Of a stretch of 5,688 nucleotides of DNA, positions 5,260 to 5,688 are shown piece after piece. Under the pieces are notes generated by a model, which was given only the letters and a program-made list of their open reading frames with translations, did no database searches and was not told the origin of the DNA. Position 1 is the first letter of the stretch; each line of letters begins with the position of its first letter. Position numbers and translations under genes: made by a program. This DNA comes from Alphaproteobacteria bacterium (lineage in GTDB: Bacteria > Pseudomonadota > Alphaproteobacteria > Rhizobiales > Devosiaceae). The stretch covers positions 1 through 5,688 of the forward strand of contig JAADFY010000099.1 in the NCBI GenBank assembly GCA_013152625.1, in the 5' to 3' direction.

Positions 5260-5688
5260 ATGTCAAATCTGCGCGTAACCCATGAAACCAGCGCCTCGCC
5301 ACAGGCATGCTGGGACTTGATCGCCGACTTCAAAAACATAGCCGTGTTCAACCCCAACCTTTCGCGCTCCTACCTGCTGGAGGGTTCGAGCGAAACCGGA
5401 GTGGGCACCACCCGCCAGTGCGATCTCAAGGATGGCAAGAATTTTATCCGTGAACGGGTTCTGGAGTGGAACGAGGGCTCCGACTACACGGTGGAAATTT
5501 ATGAAGGCTCGATGCCAGTGGACAAGGCGATCATTAAAATCGGCATCACTCCCTTGCCCTTGGCAGGAGGCGGCACACAGGTCTTTATGGACTTTGCCTA
5601 TGCGCCGCGCATGGGACCGTTGGGCAAAGTGCTCGATGTGGTCATGATGCGGGCAATGTTTAAAAAAATGCTGCAACGGGTCATTGAA
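5260..5688 (+). CDS. SRPBCC-fold protein (START/polyketide cyclase-like), 3' end outside window
   Basis: The frame is open from ATG at 5260 to the window edge, giving 143 residues without a stop. AAAGGA lies seven bases before the ATG. The first strand MSNLRVTHETSAS is followed by PQACWDLIADFKNIAVFNPNL (14-34), the usual SRPBCC opening of a helix after strand 1. Alternating strands then run through GVGTTRQCDL, NFIRERVLEWNEG, YTVEIYEG and TQVFMDFAYAPRMG. A C-terminal amphipathic helix (about 120-143) should close the hydrophobic cavity. Members bind or convert hydrophobic ligands such as lipids, polyketides or aromatics; nothing here identifies the ligand. It is transcribed divergently from tetR behind a TTGACA promoter carrying operator-like repeats, so it is probably TetR-controlled and may handle the repressor's ligand. 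Very few residues are likely missing, since the family is usually about 140-160 residues long. Confidence 0.88.
   Translation, partial: MSNLRVTHETSASPQACWDLIADFKNIAVFNPNLSRSYLLEGSSETGVGTTRQCDLKDGKNFIRERVLEWNEGSDYTVEIYEGSMPVDKAIIKIGITPLPLAGGGTQVFMDFAYAPRMGPLGKVLDVVMMRAMFKKMLQRVIE

Noticed and set aside
5263..5676. A 137-codon minus-strand frame at the right end.
   Set aside because: It is antisense to the SRPBCC gene, which has a strong ribosome binding site, a promoter and fold-typical sequence.

Overview
The window looks like an ordinary stretch of chromosome from an alphaproteobacterium. The evidence is a moderately high GC content (roughly 55-60% by eye), tight gene packing, and a ClpB whose N-terminal domain reads like alphaproteobacterial ClpB. 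No transposase, phage gene, CRISPR array, tRNA or rRNA is visible. No gap between genes exceeds about 200 bases.

Layout from left to right: two small VOC-fold (glyoxalase/bleomycin-resistance/dioxygenase superfamily) genes on the minus strand (31-372 and 503-874), then the disaggregase gene clpB (975-3578, minus). Next is a gene for a thioredoxin-fold protein of the iodothyronine deiodinase-like family, with cysteine at the selenocysteine position (3776-4489, minus). A TetR/AcrR-type repressor gene follows (4597-5169, minus). A divergent SRPBCC-fold gene starts at 5260 on the plus strand and runs off the right edge.

Transcription of the five minus-strand genes runs right to left: tetR, deiodinase-like, clpB, VOC 2, VOC 1. 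The gaps of 107, 197, 100 and 130 bases contain promoter-like and hairpin elements, so these are probably several short transcription units rather than one operon. A strong hairpin follows clpB, and a TTGACA-type promoter precedes VOC 1.

The best regulatory signal is the 90-base gap between tetR and the SRPBCC gene. Two 15-base elements, matching at 13 of 15 positions, face each other as an inverted repeat. One fills the -35/-10 spacer of a good plus-strand promoter and the other lies just before its ribosome binding site. This is the expected design for a TetR protein repressing its divergent neighbour and probably itself.

I found no clearly new multi-gene system. The items most worth a second look are the TetR operator pair, the bacterial deiodinase-like protein, and the hairpins flanking clpB.
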